Below, in pieces: positions 1 through 42,231 of a stretch of 64,000 bases of DNA (the first letter of the stretch is position 1; the number at the start of each line of letters is the position of its first letter). A program made the position numbers and the translations under genes. Below the pieces are notes generated by a model. The model was not told where the DNA came from. It did no database searches and was given only the letters and a program-made list of their open reading frames with translations. This stretch comes from Amoebidium appalachense (Eukaryota > Ichthyosporea): assembly GCA_963693365.1 (NCBI GenBank), contig CAVNZM010000001.1, forward strand, positions 17,670,001 through 17,734,000, in the 5' to 3' direction.

Positions 1-153
1 GGAGAGGGGGGGGGGGGGGAGGGAGAAGGGGGGGGGGGGGGGGGGGGGGGGGGGTTGCTAAGGAATATGCATTTGATTTTTGTGGAGCGAAGAGAAAAAC
101 GTTGGTGCTGTGGCTTTTTGGCTGAGTTTTTTGCTTCCCTCTATGACATGCAG

Positions 154-779
154 CGCGGCTTCATGCAAAGGCACTCGGTGAAGGGGTTGAGATTGTGCCC
201 CGGCGGGGCCCACATGCTGCAGCAGCCACCGGGGTGGTGCTGGCTGTGCAGCCGGAGCGCTGGGGGGGCATGAAGGTGGGCAAGAAGCATGCAGTGGTGC
301 GGGTGGATCAGGTGCTGTCGCCGGCCATGCAGGTGCCCTTTGGCCCCGACAAGGGCAAGACCCTGGGAGAGCTGGGCCCGCCGCCCTTTGAGCTGATGGT
401 GCACCTGCAGTGGCTACGGCCCATTCAGCCCCCACCGGACCCAGGTGCCGAGGTGCCGGTGGTCCCTGACCCAGCCCCTCCCCCTGCCGAGCAGCAGCAA
501 CCCCTTGCCGGCCCACAGGCACCCCCCCAGGACCCCCAGGCAGCCCCGGGGGGCCTTGAGGCAGCCCCAGGGGGACCCGAGGCAGCTCCCAGAGAGGGCA
601 TGTTGGGCCAGGCACCGCCTGGGGAGGTGGTGTGGCAGACTGTGCTGAATGACGCCTTCCACTCCATTGCAAACACGGCGGACGGCACGTACAAGTCACA
701 CCCCCGCAGGGCTGAGTACGCACGCGCACTCAGCGAGGCAATATTTGTGTGGAATGAAGAGGATTACGGACATGTGAAG
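154..779 (+). CDS. Unrecognised Pro-rich protein, internal or 3' exon (partial gene)
   Basis: I do not recognise this protein. An open frame runs from a likely 3' splice site (pyrimidine-rich, then gacatgcag, ending at 153) to 779, where the sequence aag|gtgccccc resembles a donor used elsewhere in the window. The first ~85 residues look like a folded domain (the block LAVQPERWGG, then VVRVDQVLSP). A Pro/Ala-rich linker follows, then a charged stretch ending WNEEDYGHVK. The 5' part of the gene lies beyond the window start or in the G-run. If the exon is not spliced at 779, the frame reads through poly-C as prolines to a stop at 812. It could be the upstream exon of the gene at 1280, but the reading phase fits only with a weak acceptor at 1294. 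Confidence 0.45.
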
Positions 780-982
780 GTGCCCCCCTCCCCCCCCCCC
801 CCCCCAAAATAAAAAATAAAAAATAAAAATAAAAAAAACGGCAACAACAACATGCGTGACTGACGCGCACACACACATACACTCGTTAGCACACACTCAC
901 CATTCCACCCACAACCATGCACACCTTCGACAAAACTTCTGAGGGAAGAGAGAGAGCCTGAGCCTCAGAGAGAGGGGGGGCA

Positions 983-983
983 A

Positions 984-1051
<68 letters not shown>
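983..1051 (+). repeat. Poly-G run
   Basis: Nearly pure G run of about 69 bases between the two first coding segments; another G-run block covers 1-54. Long G-runs can form quadruplexes and are hard to assemble, so the exact length is unreliable. Confidence 0.9.
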
Positions 1052-1052
<1 letters not shown>

Positions 1053-1279
1053 GGGGGGAGGAGAGTGGGGGTTATTCATATGCCTAGAGAGAAATAATGT
1101 AGGGTTGTGGGGGGAAAGAGCCACATGCATTTTTTACTTGTGTTGGGGGAGAAGATGGGGGGGGTGGAGGGGAGGGGTCCTACAATAACGGCAGGTATCA
1201 AAGTCTACCAAACCCAAATTGCAGTGTGCGTAGTAAATTAATATTGGCATCCTGCCTCACAGGGGGTGCCAATGGCGTG

Positions 1280-2377
1280 ATGGGCGGGCCAGAGGACTGT
1301 GAGGTCGAGGAGGGTGACGGTGCTGCCATGGGGGGGGGCAACCAGGTGGCGCGTGGTGCACCACAGCCGGACCCTGCACTGAGGGGCGACTACAAGTTCC
1401 TGGCGCAGAAGCAACATGTGGCCATCCCCTTCCTTCCGGTGCTTACCCCTCAGGAGCGCAAGCTATTCAGCACGCTGCTCCTGGGCACCTACAAGGCACA
1501 TGCAAAGCCCAACGGCCAGCTGTTCGAGGCTTTGGCCCAAGACTTCAACAAGGCTGCCTCTGTGGCTGGGGGAATCTACATGAAGGATGCGGCCTACATC
1601 AAGAAGCATTTCGACAAGTGGAAGACCTGGCAGACGGCACATGCACAGCGCTCCACACACGAGGGCCTGGCAGATCACCGCAAGCGTATGCGCGAGGAGA
1701 GGGCAGACGCTGTGCCAGCAACCATACGGCCTGCCCCCTTGCCACCCCTCCCTGTTCCAGACGGTGTCGATGCAGGGGCGCAGCGTGAGCGGCCCTTGCC
1801 CATGCTAGTGGGCAAAAAGCATCGCAACATTGGCCCTGAGGGGCCCCTGCAGATGGATTTGCCGGTGCCCCCTCCTATGCAGCCACCCCAGAGAGCCCCC
1901 AAGACCTGCAAGACGTGTGGCCGCCAGGGCAAGGGCTGCCCCGGCTCCAATCGGGCCAAGAGCTGCCCACGTTGGGTTGCAGCCAATCAGGATGCCATGC
2001 CACCAGCACCCGCGCTTGACATGCAGCAGGGCCATGTGCCGCACATGCCCCCTGCACCCCATCCAGGCCCGCACCACCCACATGGCTGGCCCCCACCGTG
2101 GGGCATCATGCCGCCTCAGCCCGGCCCTGCCTTCCCCATGCCTGGGCTACTGCCGCAGCACGGTCCCCATCCTTACTTGGGCCATGTGGGCCAGCCCTCG
2201 GCTGGTGGGCAGTTCCCACCCCCTTCTCGTGCATCTGCTGTGCTGGGCCTGGCGTTGCCACCTGCTGGAGAGACGCAGCTGCAATGGCACGATCGAAAGC
2301 AAAGTAATCGTGGCCGCAAGTCTGCAGGCAGCCAATCAGGATCTCAGAGTAGTCAGAGTAGCCAAACTAGTGTCTAA
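1280..2377 (+). CDS. Unrecognised protein with Myb/SANT-like region and Cys cluster
   Basis: An uninterrupted frame of about 365 residues runs from an ATG at 1280 to TAA at 2377. Residues ~45-125 contain a helical, tryptophan-bearing segment (QERKLFSTLL, then YIKKHFDKWKTW) that resembles a Myb/SANT-like DNA-binding fold; this is inference from pattern. A Cys cluster with spacing CxxC-x5-C-x8-C begins near residue 210 and may bind zinc. The rest is rich in Pro, His and Met, and the tail is Ser/Gln-rich (GSQSSQSSQTSV). Polyadenylation signals AATAAA lie at 2718 and 2732. A splice acceptor ending at 1262 (cctcacag) could make this a downstream exon of the gene at 154-779 rather than a separate gene. 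A role as a DNA-binding protein is plausible but unproven. Confidence 0.6.
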   Translation: MGGPEDCEVEEGDGAAMGGGNQVARGAPQPDPALRGDYKFLAQKQHVAIPFLPVLTPQERKLFSTLLLGTYKAHAKPNGQLFEALAQDFNKAASVAGGIYMKDAAYIKKHFDKWKTWQTAHAQRSTHEGLADHRKRMREERADAVPATIRPAPLPPLPVPDGVDAGAQRERPLPMLVGKKHRNIGPEGPLQMDLPVPPPMQPPQRAPKTCKTCGRQGKGCPGSNRAKSCPRWVAANQDAMPPAPALDMQQGHVPHMPPAPHPGPHHPHGWPPPWGIMPPQPGPAFPMPGLLPQHGPHPYLGHVGQPSAGGQFPPPSRASAVLGLALPPAGETQLQWHDRKQSNRGRKSAGSQSGSQSSQSSQTSV

Positions 2378-2717
2378 TATTGGAATGTACACCAATGTAA
2401 CGGATCTCATATGTGTTGTAGTGCTTCAAGTTATACCTGTTCTTCGTACAGTCATGTTAGGGGGGAGGGGGGGGGGGGGGGGGGGGGGGGGCTAGCTTTC
2501 ATTCCGAAGTTTACTGTAAAGAATTAAAATTTAGAATCTGAGTAATAGTACAGAGCCTTTGCACTTTTCTCTGTTTGTTAGGAATTCTTTGTGATCGAGA
2601 GTATGGTGTGTTAGACTATTGGTGTTAATGTGTCCTGGAAGGTGTATAATGTCTGCTGGCCGTAGTCAGTATCTATTTTTAGGTATATAGTATATTTTTA
2701 AATGTTGGCCGCTGGCC

Positions 2718-2737
2718 AATAAATAGCAAATAATAAA
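2718..2737 (+). terminator. Polyadenylation signals of the gene ending at 2377
   Basis: Two AATAAA hexamers (2718-2723 and 2732-2737) lie about 340 bases after the stop codon in AT-rich sequence, as expected for a 3' UTR end. Confidence 0.6.
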
Positions 2738-2796
2738 CACACGATAAAGTCAACAGCGTGCCAAAAAACTAATCCCCAGCGAGCGCACCCAGTGAT

Positions 2797-3012
<216 letters not shown>

Positions 3013-4223
3013 GTGTGGTGTGTGCGCGGCTTGTACATATGTACGTGTTCATGTGCACCTGTGTCGGACCTACGAAGTACATGAAAGTAAATTTTGACAG
3101 CATCGATCTGCCGGTGTGTATGTGTATGTGTGCCAGTGCAGCAGGTGTGCCTTGTAACTGATAGCTTCGCATTTTACGTGTGTGTATATATAGTAGTACG
3201 CATAGACACTTGCTGATCATTCGGATCGACATTAATATTTAATCTGTCGGTCCTCGGTTTTTTGAGTGAATGATGATCAAGTGTAAGAGCATTCACTTGG
3301 CAAGTATTAATGTTGCAGAGGCTAGCTGCAGCTGCAAGCGTCGGATGCACACTGACAATTGTCTTTTCAGCGAGTCTAACCTGCAGGCAGCAGCTGCACA
3401 CATATAGGGTTGTTATCTTGCGGCACATGCACGGTGATCATTTCAGAGTAATAGAGTTCAGAGCAATGAAAATAATGAAAATAACTAAACTTTGTGACTA
3501 CTTTAAAGTTGCTGAGATCATACGTGGTGCAAGCTGCACTATGAACACATGTATAGTGCTAGTAATTAATACATTTTTGTTGCCTTCTGCAGGGTTATCG
3601 TAGCTACGTCACGGCCTGCACTCAGGGGGGGGGAGGGGGGGGGAGAGGGGGGATGATTCGAAGGGGGTATAAATAAGAACATGCAGCTAAAGGTCTTTCC
3701 CGTGGATCCTCCCCCCTCCCCCCCCCCCACCTCTCCCTCCCCCGGGGCCCCATACTATGATATCTAGGCCCAATATTATATGCCCCCTCCCCCCCCTCCC
3801 CCCCCCCCCCCCCCCCCCCCTCCTCTCCGGATCCCCGGACCCCACTTCCCTACCCGGAGGCTCAAGAGCTCCCCCCTCCTCCCCCCCTCCTCCCCCCCCC
3901 CCCCCCCCCCCCAAGGCTTACGGGGGCCCTTCTTCATCGAGGGGGAGGGGGTGGGGGTGGGGGGGTGGGGGGTGGGGGTGGGGGGGAGGGAAGTGGAAGG
4001 CGGGGGTGGATGCATGTCAGCCTAGGTGAATTCAATTGTTTAACTCCAGTGTGCAGGACTGGTCTGAAGGCTTAAGAAAACAACGAGGAAATGGGGTCCA
4101 GTGGAGGTGGTGGTGGTGTTCTGTGTGTGTGTGTACACGTGCACGTATGTGTGTGGTTTTTCTAAGGGGTGAGTGGTGGTGGTGGTGGTGGTGGTGGTCA
4201 CCGTGGTGGTGGTGTGTGTGTCT

Positions 4224-4289
<66 letters not shown>

Positions 4290-5475
4290 TAGAAAGAAAA
4301 ACTGCTCGTGGGTCACTGTTTTTCGTCACTGTATTTGTAACGGGCCGCTCATATTTATATAACTACTTTAATTTAAGTACACGTGTTCATTATCATATAC
4401 GATGGCCAAATATAGAAATTTTGGCGTCGAAGTTCTTGGAGCTAAAAAAACGTTTAAAAGGGGGAAATAATAGCTTGGCCCCAAATTTACCTTGCCGTTT
4501 TTAGCGAATGTATTTTTTATTCATGAGTTCTAGTGATTCAGTGAGTGCACGTGCCTGCCTCAGGCTGATCATGACAACTGCAACACACCATTCCTACATG
4601 GATATCAACCAAAAGAAAATAGTATATACTGTGGTGGTCTCCTAAACCTTGTGCGGCATGCGCATACATGATATTACAGTGACGCATGTGCATATTATTG
4701 TTCTGTACACCGGAGTGTGCCGGTGCACGTGGCTGTTTTGTGCACATGTTACAATAGCAGCACGATCTCCCTAAACTCCATGTTTACACATCCCTCACCC
4801 TGGCTCTGCCTTGTCGGTGCTCCAAAACACACATACAAATCCCCCTAGACTCAGTGCCTGCACATGGTCGCATTCACGTGCAGGTCACGTGACACATGCG
4901 ATGCCATACTGCCGTCTACAGCAACAACCACGGCAGCATGTATACCGGCCCAGCACGAAATATACTTATCGGCAGCCCACTGAACTCGCCCATTTTCTCT
5001 TTTTCATGTATGTCCCTCCTTTTTTGTAAAATCACCCTTTTTGGCCTCCCGGTAGTGGATTTTGCAGGATTTGACTTCTTTGAGGTCCAAAAACCTCAAA
5101 TTTTCCCCGGCGGGGCCGGGGAGGGAGAATTCAAAAATTGCCCGCTCCTGATATGGTACCCGGGCCAGATTCTCCCGGATGATAGTGCTGAGAGCATTTC
5201 AAAGATAGTGCTGAGAGCATTTTCAAAGATCCATGTGGGACAACATGAGCCCTAATATAGTGTTTTTAGCTATTTAATTCGTGTGGCTTACTTGTAACCT
5301 GAGCCCTTGGAAATCTTGTACACAACCTGTTAGATCCTGCGTGGATCCAGTTAGCAACACGGGAGGCGTTTAAGTCTGAGCTCGGCTCGCTCGCTTAGAT
5401 CTACCTGTAAGGTCCTCAGCTAACACGTACTGACGTGTTGCCGCACGTGCGACGTTTTAACATCTACTCAGGCGG

Positions 5476-5514
<39 letters not shown>

Positions 5515-5552
5515 AGACACCGCCTCAGTAGGTGGTAGGGTCCTCAGCAGAC
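3013..5552. other. Intergenic region upstream of the glucuronokinase fusion
   Basis: No convincing coding exon is visible. The stretch holds poly-C blocks (3782-3912), a G/GT microsatellite block (4214-4288), ordinary AT-rich sequence, a direct repeat of a ~25-base segment (around 5180-5228, motif gatagtgctgagagcat) and a poly-A run at 5479-5511 about 40 bases before the ATG of the next gene. An open frame at 4896-5255 has no recognisable features. A TATA-like tataaata occurs at 3668. Confidence 0.6.
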
Positions 5553-17382
<11,830 letters not shown>

Positions 17383-17494
17383 GAGCCATGCATGTGGATG
17401 CCGAGGACGTGTCTTTCTTCCTTCTGCAAAAAAGCTGTGGATGAATTCACCACCTTATGCTACACATGTGCGCATGCATACGCACGTGCACACG

Positions 17495-17554
<60 letters not shown>

Positions 17555-18235
17555 ACTATCACCCAGGCACGACACACGCATACGCACAAAGTCCTGTATT
17601 CCAAATATGTCTGTTGGCACGCATGCAAGAACATTCACCAAATTAAATTGGCCACACTTGCATGTAGGTTTAAACCCTAATAAATAGTTATCCCCAACTG
17701 AGGTACATTGTCAGGAGTTGTGAGTATTAGCCCGTGTTTCATCCAATCATTCATATGGCAGCTTTGTGGGTTAATGTGTACATATTGTGGCAGAAGAATA
17801 TATCGGATTCCTACTATGAATATGAATGACCGGGCCGCCATGCCTGAGCCGAGAAAAATGTGTCTAGCCGAATGACCCCTGCATGGTTTACAAAAGATAC
17901 CGTGATGCCAATAAACCTAAATGGTGTGTGTGATGTGTTGAGTGTTCTTATTGTGTGATACCGACCCATGTAGATACGCAAGCAATCATTCAAGAGCTGT
18001 ATGACCCTATATATCTCCAGAAAAGGGGGGGATGATACGCCTATGTTTCATTGCCGATTTGAAAACATGAACATCTAATTTCGCCAAATTCCCATAGTAC
18101 AGGCTGCGCCGGGAAAACACATGATGCCTGTCTCGTGTGCCCTGAATATACACTCTTAGATTTATCAGCTAAAATAAGGATGCGACAAATCCATAACATA
18201 TAGCTGACTCCATACCTGAAATTGTGTCAGGGGTG

Positions 18236-18277
<42 letters not shown>

Positions 18278-18411
18278 CGGAAAACTGATTTCAATGATAC
18301 GTATACAGAATCTAGAAGGCATCAAACTTGAAATCATAGCAATTTAATCGGGCAAGAGCATCAATTCAAGAACCAATTATAATTTCCCTGCCCTAATAGT
18401 ATATTGCGGCT
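17383..18411. other. Intergenic, convergent 3' ends
   Basis: It contains a (CA)n at about 17500-17552, AATAAA hexamers at 17679 and 17910 (candidate poly-A signals for the glucuronokinase fusion) and a poly-T/poly-A block at 18237-18276. No coding exon is seen. Confidence 0.7.
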
Positions 18412-19759
18412 TTAATTTCCGGCCAGGATTTTTTTTTTTTTGGTAGCGCCACTAGTGGGATTTAATTTTTTTGGGTGCTGTTGCAGATTGCGGGAACTAG
18501 CGAATCTTGCACCACATCCAGGAATGGTGCACTCGTACGGTTTCTCCCCTGTGTGTGTTCGGAGGTGTCTGTTGAGATTGCCTCTAAGCGCAAATGATGC
18601 TGAGCATTCAGCATATGGGCACTTATAGGGCTTCTCACCCGTGTGTGTTTGCACGTGCCCTGCCAGATTAATCTTTTCCACAAAGGCTGCACTGCACCCA
18701 GGGTAGGTGCACTGGTGGGGCTTATGCCCTGTGTGTCCATGCTGATGTCTGACCAATGGGATGGCCGTGCGGAGCGGTAGGTGCACCCATCGTATGTGCA
18801 TGTGAAGGCCCTCCCCAGTATGTGTGCGCATATGGCGTCGTAGGCTCACCCTCGTTGCAAAGTTTGCACCACAGCCGGGCTCTGTGCAAAGAAAAGGTCT
18901 CTCCCCCGTGTGCGTGCGCATGTGATCTCTGAGTGTACTTCGCTCTGCAAACTTATGCACCACAGCCCGGCTCTGTGTCTGTGCACGAAAAAGGTCTTTC
19001 CCCAGTATGGGTGCGAAGATGAACTGTCATGGGAGATGACTTACTGAACGCAAAACCACAGCCATACTTGCATTTGTATTTCATCCCAACGGATTCCGTT
19101 ACTGCACGCCTTTTTCGGTTGCCAAGGCGCTTCTCCGTTTCAGAACTCACCCTCGGTCCTTCTCCTTTCTCACTCCACTCTGCCATCCTTGTTTCTCCAC
19201 CACCCGTTTTTTCCCTGTATCTTTCTTCCTTGTGTTGGTTTCTGTTTCCTTTAACTCTGCTAGTGGGTGTGTGAAGTGTCTTGCTTTTCTGTGTCTTTAA
19301 GGGTGCCTGCACTCGTGTGAGTGATGATTCTGCCGCTGGTGTGTTGGCATGTGCCCGGCCATGAGCTGATTGGTCGCCACTGCTGTCCGACGAGTTGCCC
19401 ACCTATCCTCTCTTCTCCCTCTGGCCCGTGTGGGCCGTGCTCTCTGTGCCCGCCTCCTCCTTCACCTTCCTCTTGCACGTGGACAGGGGTTGGGTGGGGG
19501 GGTGGATGTTGGCTGAACTGAGAACTTCAGGTTCGGGATTGACTGCACGTGGCTCAGGCTTGCAGGTGCACACGTGTGCACTCTGTGTGGTGGGGCATGG
19601 GTCGGTGGGTGTGGTGTCTGCAACCACGTGTGTGGTTGGCTCTGACTTGATGTGCCCTGGGTGGGCAGTAGGTGTGGCTGTGGGTTCGTGCTTGCATGTG
19701 CACGTGTAGGTGGAGGTGTGTGCAGTGTGCCCTGTGGCTGCCTGTGCGATCATTTTCAT
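18412..19759 (-). pseudogene. C2H2 zinc-finger protein pseudogene (about seven fingers)
   Basis: Read on the minus strand from an ATG at 19759, a Pro/Thr/Lys-rich N-terminus (~120 residues) meets an in-frame TAG at 19403-19405, then continues in the same frame. About seven C2H2 fingers follow, mostly joined by classic THTGE(K/R)P linkers. An extra base near 18955 (on this strand a T in gtgcataagttt) shifts the frame within finger 2. Finger 4 is out of frame between about 18783 and 18815: the linker seems to lack two bases, and a second shift restores the frame at LVRHQHGHTG. The finger copies align well once the shifts are ignored, so decay is recent or the assembly has errors. An intact gene of this type would be a nuclear DNA-binding protein. 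The frame ends at TAA, 18412-18414. Confidence 0.85.
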
Positions 19760-20162
19760 GCTTGGCACAATATCGATCGTTGTGAAAGTGGTGTATTACT
19801 GCACAAAAGCAAAAGCCTATTTCCAAACTACTTGTCCTCCTGCGATACTGTATATTGCCAGATAGATAACTAAGAAAAAAAGCATGCCTGACTTAAAGAG
19901 GAAAAAGTAACGAAAATTTCAGAAAGAAAAAGCCGTTGAGCCAAGTTGCACACTATTGATTATGTGTATGACTTGTGGCAAGGGAATTCATTGGAAACTA
20001 TTTGTTTACTGCAAAAACACAAAAAAGAAGAAAGTTTGAATCCACTGTTTATACAGTATGTTGCCCGGTGATCAATCCACTTCATCCTATTTTGATTACT
20101 GTTGCACGGTGAGCAATCCACTTCATCCTATTTTGAACATTGTGTCTGCTGGTTCGTGTGAT

Positions 20163-20196
<34 letters not shown>

Positions 20197-20384
20197 ACAG
20201 AAACGAAGTTTCTCTCTATAGCCTCTCACTGCCTTGTTGCTGCTTCACAGATATGGTAGTATCGTGTTGCAGCAGTTTCACGTGGTCTGCACCGCTATCA
20301 GCAAATTCTTTATGACCCGTGACCGCACCTTCACCGGACACAGCCCGAGTCTTTCGTTGTCATGTCACATAGCTATCAGAATAA

Positions 20385-20450
20385 ATGTGGAGCAGAGGCA
20401 GGATTCGGTCCTGTGACCTCTGTAAGAGACAATCACTTCCACATAGCGGA
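20385..20450 (-). other. tRNA-like (possible SINE) remnant
   Basis: On the minus strand, a T-arm-like hairpin CAGG-ACCGAAT-CCTG resembles a B box (GGACCGAATCC), preceded ~30 bases upstream by an A-box-like TGTGGAAGTGA. No complete cloverleaf can be drawn, so a decayed tRNA or tRNA-derived SINE is only a suggestion. Confidence 0.25.
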
Positions 20451-20592
20451 TCGAGAGCAGAGAGGTACGCAGGAAGTGGTTTGAGATCTCAGTTCCTCCG
20501 GTACCATCTGAGGATGGTCCGGCTGCGTTATATACCTGCGCGGATGCCAGTTCGCGAATACATCGTCCAATAGTAGGATTACAGATAGTTGA

Positions 20593-20946
20593 GCGTAATC
20601 AGCGGCATAGTATAGGGGGAGCCATGAGGCTCGGGCAGGGTCTCGGCGGATCTGGTCTCTGCCTATGACTCCAAGTACAAATTCATATGCGTGTGATTGT
20701 GGGACACTCTCACTCATACATCTCGGCGGCGGGAGTGAGCTCGCCCCGAGCTCATAGCAGTGCGCAGTGGAAAGCGGCTAGGCCATCAGAGGGCGGTCGG
20801 GCTGTCTCTGCTACCATATATGAGCGTAATCAGCGGCATAGTATAGGGGGAGCCATGAGGCTCGGGCGGATCTGGTCTCTGCCTATGACTCCAAGTACAA
20901 ATTCATATGCGTGTGATTGTGGGACAATCTCACTCATACACTCTCG
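20593..20946 (+). repeat. Direct duplication of a ~130 bp segment
   Basis: The block gagcgtaatcagcggcatag ... attgtgggaca occurs at about 20593-20725 and again at 20823-20945 with small differences (a gcagggtctcg insertion in the first copy). The two copies are separated by ~100 bases. Confidence 0.9.
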
Positions 20947-21260
20947 GGATAGAGGCGAAGGGAGTCTCTGTGTGTGATCTTATCTACATAATAACTGTGT
21001 TATTGTGTTGTGCCTTCTGTGCAGCACGTGAGACAGTTTGTGTGCATGTGTGCCTTACGCACGTTTGTGCGGCAACAGCGTGTGTGCCGGAGCACGTGCG
21101 CTTGTAAAGTGTGTGTGTGTGTGTGTTTAGCAGTGTATGCAAGGTAAAGAAGGGGAGCAAATGTGTGTTGCTACAAACGTGTTGTGTGTGTGCACACATG
21201 TAGGTGTGTGTGTGTGTGGGTGTGTGCGTGAGTGTGTTCGTGTGTGTTGTAGGTTTGTGG

Positions 21261-21309
<49 letters not shown>

Positions 21310-21406
21310 GGACATTTGCAGGCAAATAACGATGCATCCAAATTTGTTTTGGTAACACAAACCTTTATTGCTCTGTTTTGCTTGGTAGCTGGTTTGTGTC
21401 CTTGAG

Positions 21407-21562
21407 ATGGGGCGGTTGGTTGATGCAAGTGCTCACAGTACTTACATCACCCGTATAAGTGTTTCCATGCAACGATCTAGAGGTATCCAACGTACTAATA
21501 TCGTTAATGAATACATGCAACAGCCAGTGTTGCTTACACTTCACAATTTGACGTATGCTTTG
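21407..21562 (+). other. Possible isolated exon
   Basis: An ATG-started open stretch of 52 codons ends at a strong donor (gctttg|gtgagt). The translation is not repetitive (ITRISVSMQRSRG, QQPVLLTLHNLTYAL). No partner exon with matching phase was found, so this may be chance. Confidence 0.2.
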
Positions 21563-21872
21563 GTGAGTGCCTATGTGTCTGTCTGTGCGTCTATACACAA
21601 GCAGGCAAACACGCTGAAGGGGAGGGTGGGTAATGAGGGCTGGGCAAGACACTGCTGTAGCCGTATGTGTGTGGGCGTGTCTTGTCTCTGTGTACGTGTG
21701 TCTGATGTGTTGTTTTGGGAGGGAGGGGATGGGGGGCAGGGAACATAGTTGAGGGTGTTTTGGTGGATGCGCAATTGTTTTTCCCAGCCAGAAGGCTTGT
21801 GTTACGTGCACGCAAACACATGGGCATAGGTGCGAATATGCGGCCTAGACTTCTTCTTCTTTTTTTTTAATA

Positions 21873-21907
<35 letters not shown>

Positions 21908-21954
21908 GGGGGGGGGGGGGGGTTACGTGAAGAGGAGAAAGTTGTGTGCAAACA

Positions 21955-23123
<1,169 letters not shown>

Positions 23124-23170
23124 AAGAGCATGCTGAGATGTGTCAAGATGTGTTTGTAGAGATGGTGGAA

Positions 23171-23201
<31 letters not shown>

Positions 23202-23232
23202 TGGGGGGATCTAAAGGGAAGGGAGGAGAACG

Positions 23233-23292
<60 letters not shown>

Positions 23293-24451
23293 TGATGGTG
23301 CACGTATGTTGGTGTCTTGGTGGGTATGTTGCTATATAGAGAAAGCGACAGTATCTACGTGCCTTGTTGTTCTTGCCACACCGGCACACATGTGCAAGGA
23401 GTACCACAGAGGAAGATCCCGTGTGCACGTGTGTGGTACTCCTTGCACATGTGTGCGGGTGGACGGCCCCGTGTGCACGTGTGTGGTGCTCCTTGCACAT
23501 GTGTGCGGGTGTGGCAAGACATGCAGCGGGGAAAAAAGAAAAAAAAATACTCCAAGAACAAGAAAGCACGTAAATACTGTCTCTTTCTTTATATTAGCAA
23601 CATACCCAACGAGACACTAACATCCACACTGTGAAACCGACATCCGTCAACTTCATTACATAGGTTTGGCAAACAGTTCACAAATTTTGATTGGCTGCAT
23701 CGTCTACCCCTGTAGCACCGGGTCCACGATTCCTGGTTGACCGTCGGAGGCCGCATGGCCGCAGACGCTCTTGTGACTCATGGCTGAAGTCCAAGAATCA
23801 AGCATTGAAAAACCCCCCTGCTATACAGGCATATGACTGCACGGCCACGTATTAGAATCCCCAGATTGACACAAAAACCCACCGGTTATAATTAACTTTC
23901 ATACCACTACTATTCACAAAAGTGCCCCACGGCAGTATACGCATGTAGAGTGACAGGGAGAGTCTGTCTGGCCGTCAGGCTGGGTCCGCATTGCTGAATG
24001 CCCCGATGCATCAGCTCAATTGTCGCTGCAAACAAGTGCACAGGAGCAAATGTTATTGGGAAAAACTTTCTTTGTCTTTACTTTCCACACTTTTACTATT
24101 GAATATTGCAACATCATGATCAATGTTGCAGACCCGTACATCTTTTGAAAAAGTTGAGCCATATGCATTTTGGGCGGCTGACGTCACTCTGAGCACACTT
24201 GGATTTTACTGGCTCAATATCATGGCCGTTATCACTTATCTATGATGCCTGGGCCACCGAAAACAATAGCATTACAGTACAAATAGTAATTTTTGTGATA
24301 TAAAATGCGTCGAAGACATGAGTTTGGCCAGATTGTGCCGGTATGGGGTGTAAAAGTCTATAGGCTAGTGCACGGGCACCACAGATGGCCCACAATGCAC
24401 GGCAACCTGGTCTCCTAGATCAACACCTGGTCTAGGAGGGTTTTGGGTCTG

Positions 24452-24480
24452 ATTGGCTGTACAGTATTTTTGGCGGGAAA
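24452..24480 (+). promoter_or_regulatory. CCAAT box plus E2F-type site upstream of the SWIM gene
   Basis: An inverted CCAAT (ATTGG, 24452-24456) is followed 12 bases later by TTTGGCGGGAAA (24469-24480), a canonical E2F/DP site, 35 bases before the ATG at 24516. The motifs are seen directly; binding is inferred from knowledge of E2F and NF-Y. Confidence 0.55.
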
Positions 24481-24515
24481 TATTGTGATATTTGATTTCT
24501 CGTTTTCCAAACGTT

Positions 24516-41814
<17,299 letters not shown>

Positions 41815-42217
41815 TAAAGCGTGTGTATTCGTATCATGGCATACTGGGTGGTATTGTTGTTAGCAAGGAGCAGGTATCTTGTGTGGATTAAGTTCAGGTA
41901 AAAGTAGTACGTTTCCTTTAATCTGTTTCGGTGGTTCGGAAGTGAACGAATGTAAGTTCTGTTGCTTTTAAGGTATGAATTTTTGAGTGCATTATGCATC
42001 TACCTACGCATGCATTATGTGTCTTATTTGTCTATGCTCATAGAAATTCGTAGGTGAATAGCCTGTAAGGTATCGCTGTGTATACATTGTGTGTGAGCAG
42101 GTGACCCTATGGGGGCAGGGGGGGGGGGGGGGGTTTGTAATTGTTTCACTGTAGTTAAAAGCAAAAACGCATTAGAATTAGAAAAGGCATTTTCTCTCGT
42201 CTTGTGTATACATGATT

Positions 42218-42223
42218 AATAAA
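42218..42223 (+). terminator. Polyadenylation signal of the SWIM gene
   Basis: AATAAA about 400 bases after the TGA at 41814. Confidence 0.5.
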
Positions 42224-42231
42224 TTTGTAGG

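Noticed and set aside
4896-5255. Open frame of 119 codons on the plus strand
   Set aside because: No recognisable domain, no splice or repeat-free context, and it includes a small tandem duplication; likely chance.
19403-19405. TAG read as a sense codon (altered genetic code)
   Set aside because: The gene has other frame breaks, so decay is the simpler reading; no other gene here has an internal TAG.
20687-20977. Open frame spanning the duplicated segment
   Set aside because: It merely runs through both repeat copies and encodes the same peptide twice.
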